In this document: positions 42,627 through 51,797 of the stretch, in pieces
Position numbering within the stretch: position 1 is the first letter of the stretch
Layout of the letters: every line of letters starts with the position of its first letter
Source: Roseobacter insulae
Lineage (GTDB): Bacteria > Pseudomonadota > Alphaproteobacteria > Rhodobacterales > Rhodobacteraceae
Assembly (NCBI RefSeq): GCF_019375555.1
Contig: NZ_JAHXDN010000011.1
Coordinates: 1-64,000, forward strand
DNA length: 64,000 nucleotides
Direction: 5' to 3'
Notes under the pieces: model-generated
What the model was told of the DNA's origin: nothing
The model's database searches: none
Seen by the model: the letters and a program-made list of their open reading frames with translations, nothing else
Translations under genes and position numbers: made by a program

Positions 42627-43576
42627 GCGTTGGCGCCATCATCATCGGGCGCAACGAAGGCGACCGGCTGATCCGGGGGTTGGCGGCGCTGGGGGAAGAT
42701 GTCTCCCCGGTGATCTACGTGGATTCCGGTTCTGACGATGGCAGTGTCGCGGCGGCAGAGGCGGCCGGGGCGCAGGTGGTGCTACTGGATACAGACCGCC
42801 CCTTCACCGCGGCCCGGGCCCGCAACGCCGGGATACAGGCGCTTGTGGCTCAGACCCCGCCGCCCGATCTGGTGCAATTCATCGATGGCGATTGCGAATT
42901 GCGTGCCGGCTGGATCGAGACCGCAACGGGTTTTCTGGCCGATCATCCAAAGGTGGCGGCGGTATGCGGTCGCCGGCGGGAGCGTTTCCCCGAGGCATCG
43001 GTCTACAACCGGCTGATTGATCTGGAATGGGACACGCCCTGCGGCGAGACGCGGGCCTGTGGCGGGGACGTGCTGATGCGTCTGTCTGCGCTTCGGCAGG
43101 TTGGGGGGTACAATCCCGACCTGATTGCCGGGGAGGAGCCTGAGCTTTGCGTGCGCCTGCGCAAGGCCGGGTGGCAGATCTGGCGGCTGGAGGCGGAGAT
43201 GACCTGGCATGACGCCGCCCTCACGCGCTTTTCGCAATGGTGGAAACGCGCCCGCCGTGCCGGGCATGCCTATGCCGAAGGGGCCGCGTTGCACGGTGCG
43301 CCGCCCGAACGGCATAACGTTGCCCAGACCCGCCGCGCCCTGATCTGGGGAATGGCCTTGCCGCTCGCGGTTGCCGCGGGTGTCTTGGTGACCCCCTGGG
43401 CACTGCCGCTGGTGTTGTTGTGGCCGCTGCAATGGGGGCGGCTGACACAGCGGTCCGGCGATCCCGTGCAAGCGCTGTTCCTGACCCTGAGCAAAACCCC
43501 CGAAGCCCTGGGGGTGCTGGAATTTCACATGCACCGCCTGCGCGGGCGCAAAGCGGCCCTGATCGAGTACAAGTAG
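42623..43576 (+). CDS. Glycosyltransferase family 2 with C-terminal membrane segment
   Basis: 317 residues. GT-A motifs: GAIIIGRNEGDRLIRGL, YVDSGSDDGS, ARNAGIQAL and IDGDCELRAGW (DxD); then GEEPELCVRLRKAGW. A hydrophobic pair of segments near 235-270 anchors it to the membrane. It is the last gene of the operon started by GT26. The small hairpin CCCTTTCGGG at its stop may help termination. It is convergent with the flippase gene. Confidence 0.84.
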   Translation: MSVGAIIIGRNEGDRLIRGLAALGEDVSPVIYVDSGSDDGSVAAAEAAGAQVVLLDTDRPFTAARARNAGIQALVAQTPPPDLVQFIDGDCELRAGWIETATGFLADHPKVAAVCGRRRERFPEASVYNRLIDLEWDTPCGETRACGGDVLMRLSALRQVGGYNPDLIAGEEPELCVRLRKAGWQIWRLEAEMTWHDAALTRFSQWWKRARRAGHAYAEGAALHGAPPERHNVAQTRRALIWGMALPLAVAAGVLVTPWALPLVLLWPLQWGRLTQRSGDPVQALFLTLSKTPEALGVLEFHMHRLRGRKAALIEYK

Positions 43577-43594
43577 CCCTTTCGGGCCAGCATA

Positions 43595-44953
43595 TCAGGA
43601 GATCAGCCTCACCACCTCGTCCCAATGCAGCCAGCAGGCGCCGCCGGTGACCAAAAATCCGGTGCCCAGCAATACGCAGTCGCCCCATCCGTCATGGCCC
43701 TGGGCGCGGCGCAGGTATTTCATCCGCATCGGGTGGGTCGCAAAAAGTGCCAGCGCCGGGGCCAGCAACACACCGAAGATGCCAAACCAGATCACGCCGG
43801 CGAACATCAGGGCTGTTTGCACGATTGCCGTCATCAGGTTGATCCGGAAGAAATTCTTCGCATCCCCCGCGGCCAGCAAGAGCGCGCCATAGCTGGTGAT
43901 CACGATTTGCGGCACCAGCGTAAAGCTGAGCATCACGACAATGGGCCCGGCAAGGCTGTAGCGTGGATCATACATCAGATCGACAAGATAAACCCCTGAA
44001 TAAGCCATGATCGCGGCCCCCAGCAGGCAGGCGCCGCTGACCATGCGCCGGGCTTTGAAAACCTTGGCCCGGTTCTTTGGGCCTTCAGCGACAGGCGCCA
44101 CCCGGTAGAGCGGGAAGATCACATTGGAATTGACCGCCCGGCTGAGCAGGAACGGCACGGAACCCAGGAAATATCCGATGTTGTAGACCCCCATATCGGC
44201 CAGCGAGATGTAGCCGCCCAGAATGGCCTTGTCGCCCTGGTTGATCAGAAAGGTGACAGCGGTGCTGAGAAAGACAAACTTGCCAAAGGAGAAGAGCTCG
44301 TCAAAAGCTGCGCGCTCGAACCGCAGGCGGTTGCGGATGCCCGGCAAGGTCAGGTGCTGCAGGATGACGGTGGCGCCGGTGTTGACCAGCCCGCCAATCA
44401 CCAGCGCCCAGACCGATTGCAGCCACCAGGCCATCACCACCATAAGCGTGATCCCCAGCACCTGTGTGCCGATATTGATCATCGTGACCCGGCCCAGGGT
44501 CATGTTGCGGTTGGCGGTGGCGACACTGGTGGGCGCGAAGCCATTGATCAGCATGTTCAGCCCGGCCACGGGCAGCAGCTGGGCCAGCATGGGCGCCCCG
44601 TAGATCTGGGCCGCGGGCCAGGCCAGCGCACAGGTTCCCAGCCACAGAATCGCGCCGCGCAGGATCTGCAGGGTCCAGGCGGTATTGAGGAAATCCGGAT
44701 CATCGCCACGCTCGCTGCGGATGATCGAGGTCTTCAGCCCGGTGTCGGAAAACATCTTGAGCCCGGTGGTGAAGACCTGCACCAGCGCCATCAGGCCGAA
44801 AGCTTCGGGAAACAGCAGCCGGGTGAGGATCAGGTTCGACAGCAGGCGCAGCAGGTTGCCGCTGCCGAAATTGAGCACCGTCAGCCCGGCTCCGCGGCTG
44901 AACCGGGCCCGAACGCCATCCCCGGACAGAAGGCGTGACAGCTTCTTCTTCAC
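43595..44953 (-). CDS. Polysaccharide flippase Wzx-like (MATE/MOP superfamily)
   Basis: 452 residues with about twelve transmembrane segments. The N-terminal part has LNFGSGNLLRLLSNLILTRLLFPEAFGLMALVQ, a usual opening of the polysaccharide synthesis/flippase family; conserved charged residues FSDTGLKTSIIRSERGDDP follow. It would move undecaprenyl-linked repeat units across the inner membrane for the Wzy polymerase. Four bases overlap with the sulfotransferase gene upstream (ATGA), forming a two-gene minus operon. Confidence 0.88.
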   Translation of the reverse strand: MKKKLSRLLSGDGVRARFSRGAGLTVLNFGSGNLLRLLSNLILTRLLFPEAFGLMALVQVFTTGLKMFSDTGLKTSIIRSERGDDPDFLNTAWTLQILRGAILWLGTCALAWPAAQIYGAPMLAQLLPVAGLNMLINGFAPTSVATANRNMTLGRVTMINIGTQVLGITLMVVMAWWLQSVWALVIGGLVNTGATVILQHLTLPGIRNRLRFERAAFDELFSFGKFVFLSTAVTFLINQGDKAILGGYISLADMGVYNIGYFLGSVPFLLSRAVNSNVIFPLYRVAPVAEGPKNRAKVFKARRMVSGACLLGAAIMAYSGVYLVDLMYDPRYSLAGPIVVMLSFTLVPQIVITSYGALLLAAGDAKNFFRINLMTAIVQTALMFAGVIWFGIFGVLLAPALALFATHPMRMKYLRRAQGHDGWGDCVLLGTGFLVTGGACWLHWDEVVRLIS

Positions 44954-45771
44954 GCTGGCATCTCCTGTCGCCCATCCTGCTTGTCCGGATCGGTTGCGCG
45001 CAAAGCCTCCTGATAGAGTTTCTTATCTTCACCGTAGTAGTCCTGCACAAAGGCCGTGACTTCGGACATGTTCAGCAGCGTGTCATTCAATGCCGCGACA
45101 CCCCTGGTGGTGAACAACCTGAAGCCCAGATCCCGGACGCTTGCATAGGTCTTGACGGGCAAGAGTTTCTGGGCGGTTTCCTTGAGGCTTTTGAGCGGGC
45201 GGCTGATCAGGGGGAAGCGGTAGGTCACCGTGGGGTTCCAGACCGTATCGCGGATCAGATCAAACCCGTGTTGTGTCTCTATCCTGTCAAAAAGCGCCTC
45301 CATCCGGGTCATCGGGTAGACGTGATCGATGATCTTCTCACCCTGCAGAAAAACGTAACCCGCCTGCCGCAGAAAGATCGTATGCCGCATTTCGGGCGCG
45401 GCCCCGCTGGCGGAGAGTTCTGCAATAACCGCCAGGGTGCGTTTGCGGATCTCCGCGGCGGACATCTCGGCGGGATTCTGGTCGTCCCGGCGCAGATATT
45501 GCGCCATGGACGAGATGAACCGCTCCATCGGTGCACGCGCAATCGCGTAGGAGGTCACGGCCCGCAGCGCCTCGAAATCCTGCGGGAAATGCGCCGCCAG
45601 TACCGCAAGCGGCAGATGGTTGGCATTCACCTTGCCCAGCTCCGGGATCGTCATCGTGTGATAGAATTTACCCTGCGCATCATCCTTGTCGCGCAATTGC
45701 TGGCGGATCGTGGACCCTGCACATTTGGGAATATGCACGAAGCCGAAATCATGGGCCTTGTTGATAATCAT
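44950..45771 (-). CDS. Sulfotransferase family protein (5 of 7)
   Basis: 273 residues. The donor loop is FVHIPKCAGSTIRQQL (about 10-25), as in Sulfotransfer_2 carbohydrate sulfotransferases, and AIARAPMERFISSMAQYL (about 76-93) stands at the place of the 3'-phosphate segment. It is coupled to the flippase gene by a four-base overlap. Substrate unknown; the EPS repeat unit is likely. Confidence 0.75.
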   Translation of the reverse strand: MIINKAHDFGFVHIPKCAGSTIRQQLRDKDDAQGKFYHTMTIPELGKVNANHLPLAVLAAHFPQDFEALRAVTSYAIARAPMERFISSMAQYLRRDDQNPAEMSAAEIRKRTLAVIAELSASGAAPEMRHTIFLRQAGYVFLQGEKIIDHVYPMTRMEALFDRIETQHGFDLIRDTVWNPTVTYRFPLISRPLKSLKETAQKLLPVKTYASVRDLGFRLFTTRGVAALNDTLLNMSEVTAFVQDYYGEDKKLYQEALRATDPDKQDGRQEMPA

Positions 45772-46037
45772 TTTTGCACTTCTTTCCCTGCCGGCGGCTG
45801 CTCGCGTTCTGCCCGGGGTGACGTGGAAGTCAAGAAAAGCTGCCGGTATGGCAATTTTATGGAAGGGGCCTTTTTTCGGCTGTAGTCATCTGGATATTTT
45901 CAAGATAAATCAAGGCCAGTCTGCAGGATGGCTGTACGGTAGGCCGGTATCTGGGGGATTGAGAGCACATTATACAGGCAGGGGATCGGCGGGATCATCA
46001 TGAGGTTCCTGAAATCTGCCCAAAGGGCTTTTCGTAA
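45772..46037. promoter_or_regulatory. Divergent promoter region with a leader ORF
   Basis: 266 bases between the minus sulfotransferase-flippase operon and the plus GT4 gene, so both promoters must lie here. A short leader ORF (46000-46041) is at its right end. No other gene is seen. Confidence 0.4.
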
Positions 46038-46041
46038 ATGA
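46000..46041 (+). CDS. 13-codon leader ORF overlapping the GT4 start
   Basis: ATG at 46000 opens MRFLKSAQRAFRK and stops at TGA 46039-46041, which overlaps the glycosyltransferase ATG at 46038 (ATGA). Translation of the leader could deliver ribosomes to the downstream start. It may equally be chance. Confidence 0.25.
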   Translation: MRFLKSAQRAFRK

Positions 46042-47201
46042 ATATCTTGTTTCTTCAGCACGGAAATTTTGCTGAAGCATATCAGCGTTTTGAACAGGGC
46101 GGGGTCGAAATGTACCGCGACCAGCGTCATTCGGTGGATGCTGTCGCCGCGCTGGCGCCGACACACAGCATCACGGTGGTGGCGATCCACAAGCAAAAAC
46201 ACGATCTTGTCCTGGCCCCCGGCCTGCATTCCATCGCGGCACCGCGGGCGGCGTTTACTGAGGCTTTCATCGCGGATCTCTTCCGCCGGGTCCGGCCCGA
46301 TCTTTTCATTTGCCGGACCCCCTTTGTGGAAGTGCTGGCCCATGCCAAGAAAAACAGCGTCAGAACATTGCCGGTCTTTGCGGATATTTTTGAGAATACC
46401 AATCTGCGCATGCTGGTTCAGAACCTGCGCCTGAGGCAGGTCCTGACCGGCGCGCATATCTCCTGCGTGTCCAACCACAGTCTCAATGCATCCCGTTCCA
46501 TGGCCCGCGCCCTGTTCTATCCCGCCCGCAGGATCCTGCCCTGGGACTGGCGGCGGATCGAAGCGGTAGAGCCCCCCAAATCCGCTCTGGCCCGACCAGA
46601 TCAGCCAAGGGCGTTTTTTGCAGGCAAGCTGACGCCGGACAAGGGCGTGGATGACTGTCTCGTGGCCCTCGGCAAGGTGCGAGCGGGCGGCCTCGATCTG
46701 TCGATCACCTTTGCAGGCCAGGGAGATCTCGACAGCTGGAAAACCCGGGCCGAAGCCCTTGGCGTGGCGGGGTCAGCGCATTTCATCGGCACAATCCCCA
46801 ATACGGACGTCTCCACGCAGATGCGGGCGCATGACATTGTGCTTGTGCCATCGCGGCACAGCTATCCGGAGGGCATGCCCAACACGATCTACGAGGGGCT
46901 GGCGTCACGATCGCCCCTTGTCGTCTCCGATCACCCCGCGTTCCGGGGACGGATCACCGACGGGCAGGGATGCATGGTCTTTGCCGGGAGCAATCCGGAG
47001 TCTCTTGCGGCAACACTGAAGCAGCTATGCGGGGATCAGGCGCTTTATGCCCGACTGTCCGCCAATTCGGAAACGGCCCTGAACAGTCTGTATATCGGGA
47101 TCGAGTGGAGCCATCTGATCACGCAGTTTATCGCGGACCCGGAGAATACCAGCAGATGGGCTGACCCCAACTCGCTCAAGGCGCTCGCATTGACCCGCTA
47201 A
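46038..47201 (+). CDS. Glycosyltransferase family 4
   Basis: 387 residues. It opens MNILFLQHGNFAEAYQRFEQGGVEMYRD. The C-terminal GT4 domain has AFFAGKLTPDKGVDDCLVAL, ITFAGQGDLDSWK, and PSRHSYPEGMPNTIYEGLASRSPLV with the conserved glutamates. A single gene on this strand. Its last four bases overlap the end of the convergent GT4 gene at 47198, which leaves no room for a terminator. Confidence 0.84.
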   Translation: MNILFLQHGNFAEAYQRFEQGGVEMYRDQRHSVDAVAALAPTHSITVVAIHKQKHDLVLAPGLHSIAAPRAAFTEAFIADLFRRVRPDLFICRTPFVEVLAHAKKNSVRTLPVFADIFENTNLRMLVQNLRLRQVLTGAHISCVSNHSLNASRSMARALFYPARRILPWDWRRIEAVEPPKSALARPDQPRAFFAGKLTPDKGVDDCLVALGKVRAGGLDLSITFAGQGDLDSWKTRAEALGVAGSAHFIGTIPNTDVSTQMRAHDIVLVPSRHSYPEGMPNTIYEGLASRSPLVVSDHPAFRGRITDGQGCMVFAGSNPESLAATLKQLCGDQALYARLSANSETALNSLYIGIEWSHLITQFIADPENTSRWADPNSLKALALTR

Positions 47202-48469
47202 TCGCGCGCGGGCGCAAGGGGATCGGGGCGGATATCGTCACCCGGCCCCTCGGCAAAGAGCCGGACCAGCCGGGCGGCTTCGATGCGGATGTCGAAATCC
47301 TCCGTCACGCGGGCCCGGCCGCGCGCGCCCATGCGTTGGCGCAGATCGGCATCGTCCGCAAGGGAGCGGATCCGCGCGGCGAGCGTTTCCACATCGCCGG
47401 GGGGCACCAGAAAGCCGCTTTCACCCTCCTCGACCAGCTCTCCGACCCCGGCCACCTGGGTGGCGATGACCGGCCTGGCGCTGGCAAAGGCTTCCATCAG
47501 CACGACCGGCACGCCTTCGGCAAAGCTGGGCAGCACAAAGATATCCGCCGCCTGCATCGCCCGGGCCACATCATCCTGCGACAGGTATCCGGTGAAGGTG
47601 ACCGCATCGCCCAGGGGGGTGGCGGTTTCTTCCAGCCGGGCGCGGTCCGGTCCATCACCCACCAGCACAAGATGCAGCTGCGGCAGGTCGGGCAGCAAAA
47701 GATGCATCGCGTCGAGCAGCACCCGCAGCCCCTTGACCGGGGCCAGCCGCCCGACAAAGACCAGCCGGATTTCATCCGCGCGCCGCTCCGGCAGCGCCGG
47801 GGCGGGTTGCGCATAACGCTCCGGCGTGACCCCGCAATGGATGATGCGGATCTTGTGCCAATGCGACGGGTCACTGAAGAACATCAGCTGGCTGCGGGCG
47901 TAATGGCTGATGGTAGAGACGAATTTTGCCCGTGCGGTCTTGGCATCGATGCGCCAGCGGTAGGGCTCGAACAGGTCGGCCGGGCCATGCAGGGTAAAGC
48001 TGTAATCGATGTCCGTCAGTTCCGAGACCAGCATCGCCACCGTCGCACTGCCAAAGACAAAATGATTGTGCAGATGGGTGATTTTTTCGCGCTTGAGATG
48101 ATGCGCCAGCACCGTGGCCTCAAGGAAGAAGATGATCTGATAGACCAGCGCCCGCAGCCCCGGGGCGCGGGTCTGCAGCGCCAGGCGCAGGGCGCGAAAA
48201 TAACGTCCCGGCTGGCGCAGCAGATACATCTGCGCGGCCAGGAACTTCAGCGGGTTGCGCAATGTTTCCAACACGTGGAAGGTGCTGGCCGCGGCGGCTT
48301 TCTCGGCCCGGCCGGGGTGTTGTTCCGGCGGGGTGCGGCGGATCGAGCAGGTCTGCACCTCCATGCCAAGCGCGCGCAGCGCTTCAACCTCGCGCAGGAT
48401 AAAGGTCAGCGAGACCTCGGGGTACTGGCCGGTCAGATAGGCGATACGGGGCAGGGCGGGGTGTGTCAT
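47198..48469 (-). CDS. Glycosyltransferase family 4 (colanic-acid type)
   Basis: 423 residues. RIAYLTGQYPEVSLTFILREVEAL and HLHNHFVFGSATVAML at the N-terminus match the WcaL-like group. The GT4 core is LVFVGRLAPVKGLRVLLDAM, LVGDGPDRARLEE, and SFAEGVPVVLMEAFASARPVI. It closes a three-gene minus operon behind two Gfo/Idh/MocA oxidoreductases, so it may transfer the sugar they make. Confidence 0.88.
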   Translation of the reverse strand: MTHPALPRIAYLTGQYPEVSLTFILREVEALRALGMEVQTCSIRRTPPEQHPGRAEKAAAASTFHVLETLRNPLKFLAAQMYLLRQPGRYFRALRLALQTRAPGLRALVYQIIFFLEATVLAHHLKREKITHLHNHFVFGSATVAMLVSELTDIDYSFTLHGPADLFEPYRWRIDAKTARAKFVSTISHYARSQLMFFSDPSHWHKIRIIHCGVTPERYAQPAPALPERRADEIRLVFVGRLAPVKGLRVLLDAMHLLLPDLPQLHLVLVGDGPDRARLEETATPLGDAVTFTGYLSQDDVARAMQAADIFVLPSFAEGVPVVLMEAFASARPVIATQVAGVGELVEEGESGFLVPPGDVETLAARIRSLADDADLRQRMGARGRARVTEDFDIRIEAARLVRLFAEGPGDDIRPDPLAPARD

Positions 48470-48475
48470 CTGCCT

Positions 48476-49786
48476 CTACCCCCGGGTCTTCATCAGGCCC
48501 GCGATCAGGCGCGGAAGGGGTGCAAGGCCGCGCCAGCCCGTGTAATCGGGGGCCACCGCACGGGTCCGCGCGGGCAGGTCGACAGGATCAAACCGGGTTT
48601 CCAGCCGGTGGTTCGCGCCCTCCGGCCCCGCGCCCTGAATGGCCAGTGTCAGCTCGGTCAGGTGCAGGGTGAAATCGGCGGGCGGGAAATGCGCGCGCTG
48701 CGTGGTGATCGCATCGGCCAGTTCCGCCAGCCCGATGCATTTGTCCTGCTGGCCCCGCTGGTGACGCATCAGGCGCCTGATCCAGCTCTTGGGCGAGGCT
48801 GTCAGGGCTGGCAGGCGGGTGATCTCCGTGGCGCCCGGGGGCGGGCTTTCGGCCAGTGGCACCCGGCGCCCGCCGATGCCGAACAGGCTCTGTAAAAGGG
48901 AATTGTTGCGCATCGCCCGCAGGTTCTGAAGTTTCAGCGTGAAGGGCGCGAAAGCCTCCAGATAAACCGGGCAGGTGTAGTCGCGATAGGTATCGGCGCT
49001 GATCACCCCCGCGTTGCCGATGATCCGCATGCGGTGATCGGTGGGGGCTGCGATGGAACAGGTGATCCGCCCCACGACACCACTTTCGAAATCCAGCGCG
49101 GCCAGCGAGAAATCGGGGGTACCCGCAGGATCGAGCGGCAGGTCGGTCTTGTCGGGCAGGGTGACCTTGGAAAAGGCGGTGACCGACCGGACCGGGCCAA
49201 ACAGCGCGCACATCCATGTCAGGTGATAGCCGATATGTTCCCAGGTGCAGCCCATCTCGTATTCATGCAGGTAAGGCCAGGGCGCGCCGGAGCGGGATTT
49301 CCATGTCTCGGGCTGCAGCAGGTAGACCGGGTTGTCGTCAAACTCCGCATAGACCATGCGCACATCGCCCACGGCCCCGTCTTCCACCGCTTTCCACAGG
49401 GTCTGCACCGTGGCGCTCAGCGCATTGGAGGGCGCGCAGGACAGGCGCAGCCCCTTCTCCGCCGCCAGATCCGCCAGCGCCCGCGCCTCACCCATATCGG
49501 TGACAAAGGGCTTTTCGGAATAGACATGTTTGCCCGCTTCCAGCGCCGCCTTCGTGATGGCCCCGTGCGATTCAATGGAGGTGAAATTGGCGATGATCGC
49601 GATGTCATCATCCGCCAGCATCGCCGCGGTGTCCTCGTAGACCCGCAGGCCGTAATAGTCGCTCACCTGCTGCGCGCGCGCAGCATTCCGGTCCGTGACC
49701 CCGGCAATCTTGATCCCGGGATGCAGGGGCAGGGTGGTCATGTAATGGTCGAACACGTAGCCGCAGCCGATGACGCCGATTTTCAT
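48476..49786 (-). CDS. Gfo/Idh/MocA family oxidoreductase (1)
   Basis: 436 residues from ATG 49786, with AGGAG seven bases upstream; a GTG at 49792 overlaps the upstream stop. It has the Rossmann motif GVIGCGYVFDHY (4-15) and the family lysine in VYSEKPFVTDMGEA (EKP, near 93-95), then the C-terminal domain with YLHEYEMGCTWEHIGYHLTWM, which has the histidine expected of the active site. Family members oxidise or reduce sugars, including UDP-sugar precursors. The long C-terminal extension (about 320-436) is not typical. Coupled with a second family member upstream. Confidence 0.8.
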   Translation of the reverse strand: MKIGVIGCGYVFDHYMTTLPLHPGIKIAGVTDRNAARAQQVSDYYGLRVYEDTAAMLADDDIAIIANFTSIESHGAITKAALEAGKHVYSEKPFVTDMGEARALADLAAEKGLRLSCAPSNALSATVQTLWKAVEDGAVGDVRMVYAEFDDNPVYLLQPETWKSRSGAPWPYLHEYEMGCTWEHIGYHLTWMCALFGPVRSVTAFSKVTLPDKTDLPLDPAGTPDFSLAALDFESGVVGRITCSIAAPTDHRMRIIGNAGVISADTYRDYTCPVYLEAFAPFTLKLQNLRAMRNNSLLQSLFGIGGRRVPLAESPPPGATEITRLPALTASPKSWIRRLMRHQRGQQDKCIGLAELADAITTQRAHFPPADFTLHLTELTLAIQGAGPEGANHRLETRFDPVDLPARTRAVAPDYTGWRGLAPLPRLIAGLMKTRG

Positions 49787-49788
49787 AG

Positions 49789-50883
49789 TCACACTCCTGC
49801 GGCTTTCGGGGCGCGGGCCTCATCGATGATCTGCAGGATCTCGATACTTTCCGAGAGCGGCATCCTTATGTCCTGAATATGGCCTTCCGACACGGCCTGC
49901 ATGACGGCCTGCGCTTCGTAGTGGTAGCCGTTTCCGTCAAAAGGAGCGCTGATCCGTGTCTGACCGCGCCCCGACAGGCGTCGCAGGCGCGACAGGAGGC
50001 CGGACAGCTGCAGGCCCCGGCGGCTTTCGCGAAACGCCTCGAACCTGCGCGGGCCGGTCGTGGCGGCCCCTGCCGGCACCGTGGGCACCAGCCGGGCCCC
50101 CGTGGGCCGCCAGATCGGGCCGTCGAGGTAAAGCGTTGCATCGGTGCCGTAGATCACCGCCCCGTCGGGCCCTGCCGCGCGCAGCGAAGACCGCAGGGTC
50201 GATATGGCCCCCGATGCATGCTGCACGATCAATGCCGTGTCTTCATCGACACCGGTCCCGCCAATCCGGGAGGTTGCCTGCGTGGTCCTGATTTCCCCCA
50301 GCAGATACCGGGCCAGAGACAGCGGATAAATCCCCCGGTGCAGCAAGGCACCGCCGCCCCGTTCAGGATCAAAAAGACTGCTGTCGAGGTCTGGTTTGTT
50401 CGCCCCCATGAAACGCGCCTCGAACCCGCGCAGCTCCCCCAGTTTGCCAGCGTCGATCACCCTGCGTACCGCTTCGGGCAGGGGCTGAAACCGCGTCCAC
50501 ATCGCCTCCATGCAGAAAACACCGGCCTCTTCGGCGGCGGCGGCAATACGCCGGGCCGCCGGTGCATCTGCGGCGATGGGTTTTTCGATCAGAACCGCTT
50601 TGCCCGCCGCGATCCCCAGCATCGCATGGGCTTCGTGCAGGGCAGGAGGGGTGGCGATGTAGATCGCGTCAACCTCGGCCCGGGCGGCAGCGGCATAATC
50701 CGGCGCAACCTCGGCAACGCCCAGGCCGGCGGCAAATCGGCGGGCATTTTCCGATGTGCGCGACGCCACGATACGGGCCTCTGCGGCGCCGCCGAGACAG
50801 CGCAGATCGAGGGTGAATTTACGGGCAACAGAACCGGTTCCGAAGATGGCCCAGCGAAAGGGTCTTCCCCGGTGTTGCACCAT
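49789..50883 (-). CDS. Gfo/Idh/MocA family oxidoreductase (2)
   Basis: 364 residues. NAD(P)-binding WAIFGTGSVARKF (11-23), EKP in AVLIEKPIAADAPAARR (near 96-112), and FCMEAMWTRFQPLPEAV with the family pattern of dihydrodiol dehydrogenase-like members; then GGGALLHRGIYPLSLARYL. AAGAGG lies upstream of ATG 50883. It starts the three-gene operon with the other oxidoreductase and a GT4 gene. A joint redox conversion of a sugar or sugar nucleotide is inferred. Confidence 0.8.
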   Translation of the reverse strand: MVQHRGRPFRWAIFGTGSVARKFTLDLRCLGGAAEARIVASRTSENARRFAAGLGVAEVAPDYAAAARAEVDAIYIATPPALHEAHAMLGIAAGKAVLIEKPIAADAPAARRIAAAAEEAGVFCMEAMWTRFQPLPEAVRRVIDAGKLGELRGFEARFMGANKPDLDSSLFDPERGGGALLHRGIYPLSLARYLLGEIRTTQATSRIGGTGVDEDTALIVQHASGAISTLRSSLRAAGPDGAVIYGTDATLYLDGPIWRPTGARLVPTVPAGAATTGPRRFEAFRESRRGLQLSGLLSRLRRLSGRGQTRISAPFDGNGYHYEAQAVMQAVSEGHIQDIRMPLSESIEILQIIDEARAPKAAGV

Positions 50884-51038
50884 CAGAACATCCTCTTAAC
50901 AACAAGCTTTCGTCAATATTGCCTGTTTATAGGATAAACATCATTGTTCAACTGTTGTGACGGCCCCAAAAGGTATATCGCGCCTGACGTTTCCCAAATC
51001 CGCTGCTATGGAAAGCAGGACCAAGAAAGAGGCTGGAT

Positions 51039-51761
51039 ATGGCTTTCAAAACGTCTGATCTGACGAATTTCATCGGGGCCCGGCTTTTGCCGTTCAACAA
51101 TCCCCGCGTTGTCAGCCCCCCAGGTGTTTTGCGCCCCCGCGGGCGGCCCAATATCATCGTCGCCACCCCGATGCGCAGCGGCACCCATGTGCTGATCGAC
51201 ATGATCCTCAACAACATGCCCGCCTACCGCGGTCGCCCGCTTTACGTGGATCTCGATCAATGCTGGAAACAGGGCCGGAACGGGTCCGATCTGCTGGGCA
51301 AGGTCACCCCGGACGCAGGTTATGTGGTCAAGACACATGTCCCTTTCGGGCTGAATGAGGCCGTGGCGCAGGATCCGCGGGTGCTGCGCGTGCTGGAGGC
51401 GGGCATCGTGGTGACGGTGCGGCGCCCCCGGGCGGATGTCTGCCGGTCAATGGCGCGCTGGAATGAGGAAGAGCCGGGCAAACCGCTGACCCGCTACGAG
51501 GCATGGTACGATCAGTTCTGGGATTTCTGGCAGGGCTATGAGCAGACCGAGATCGCCTTTGAGGATCTTTTCCAGGCAGACAGGATGCAGGCCATTCTGG
51601 CCCGGCTTGGCACCGCGACCGGGACAGCCCCTGCCAGGACCTTCATCGGCCCGCCTGCCGGATCAGGCAAGCGGCGCATCTATGCCAACAAGGCGCTGAC
51701 ACGGCTGATCGGGCATGCCGCCCCCCGCATCGACACCACCATCCATACCCTCAAGGGCTGA
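51039..51761 (+). CDS. Sulfotransferase family protein (6 of 7)
   Basis: 240 residues with the donor loop VATPMRSGTHVLIDMIL (about 41-57) and VVTVRRPRADVCRSMARW (about 126-143) as the 3'-phosphate segment. The ATG follows AAAGAGG. It stands alone, divergent from the oxidoreductase operon and convergent with the GT4 gene at 51798. The protein is small for a sulfotransferase but keeps both binding segments. Confidence 0.75.
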   Translation: MAFKTSDLTNFIGARLLPFNNPRVVSPPGVLRPRGRPNIIVATPMRSGTHVLIDMILNNMPAYRGRPLYVDLDQCWKQGRNGSDLLGKVTPDAGYVVKTHVPFGLNEAVAQDPRVLRVLEAGIVVTVRRPRADVCRSMARWNEEEPGKPLTRYEAWYDQFWDFWQGYEQTEIAFEDLFQADRMQAILARLGTATGTAPARTFIGPPAGSGKRRIYANKALTRLIGHAAPRIDTTIHTLKG

Positions 51762-51797
51762 CCGGGTGGCTGAACGGCCCCTGACCCCCTGCGTGGC

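Noticed and set aside
47336-48895. Plus-strand open frame of 519 codons
   Set aside because: Antisense to a GT4 gene and a Gfo/Idh gene with clear motifs.
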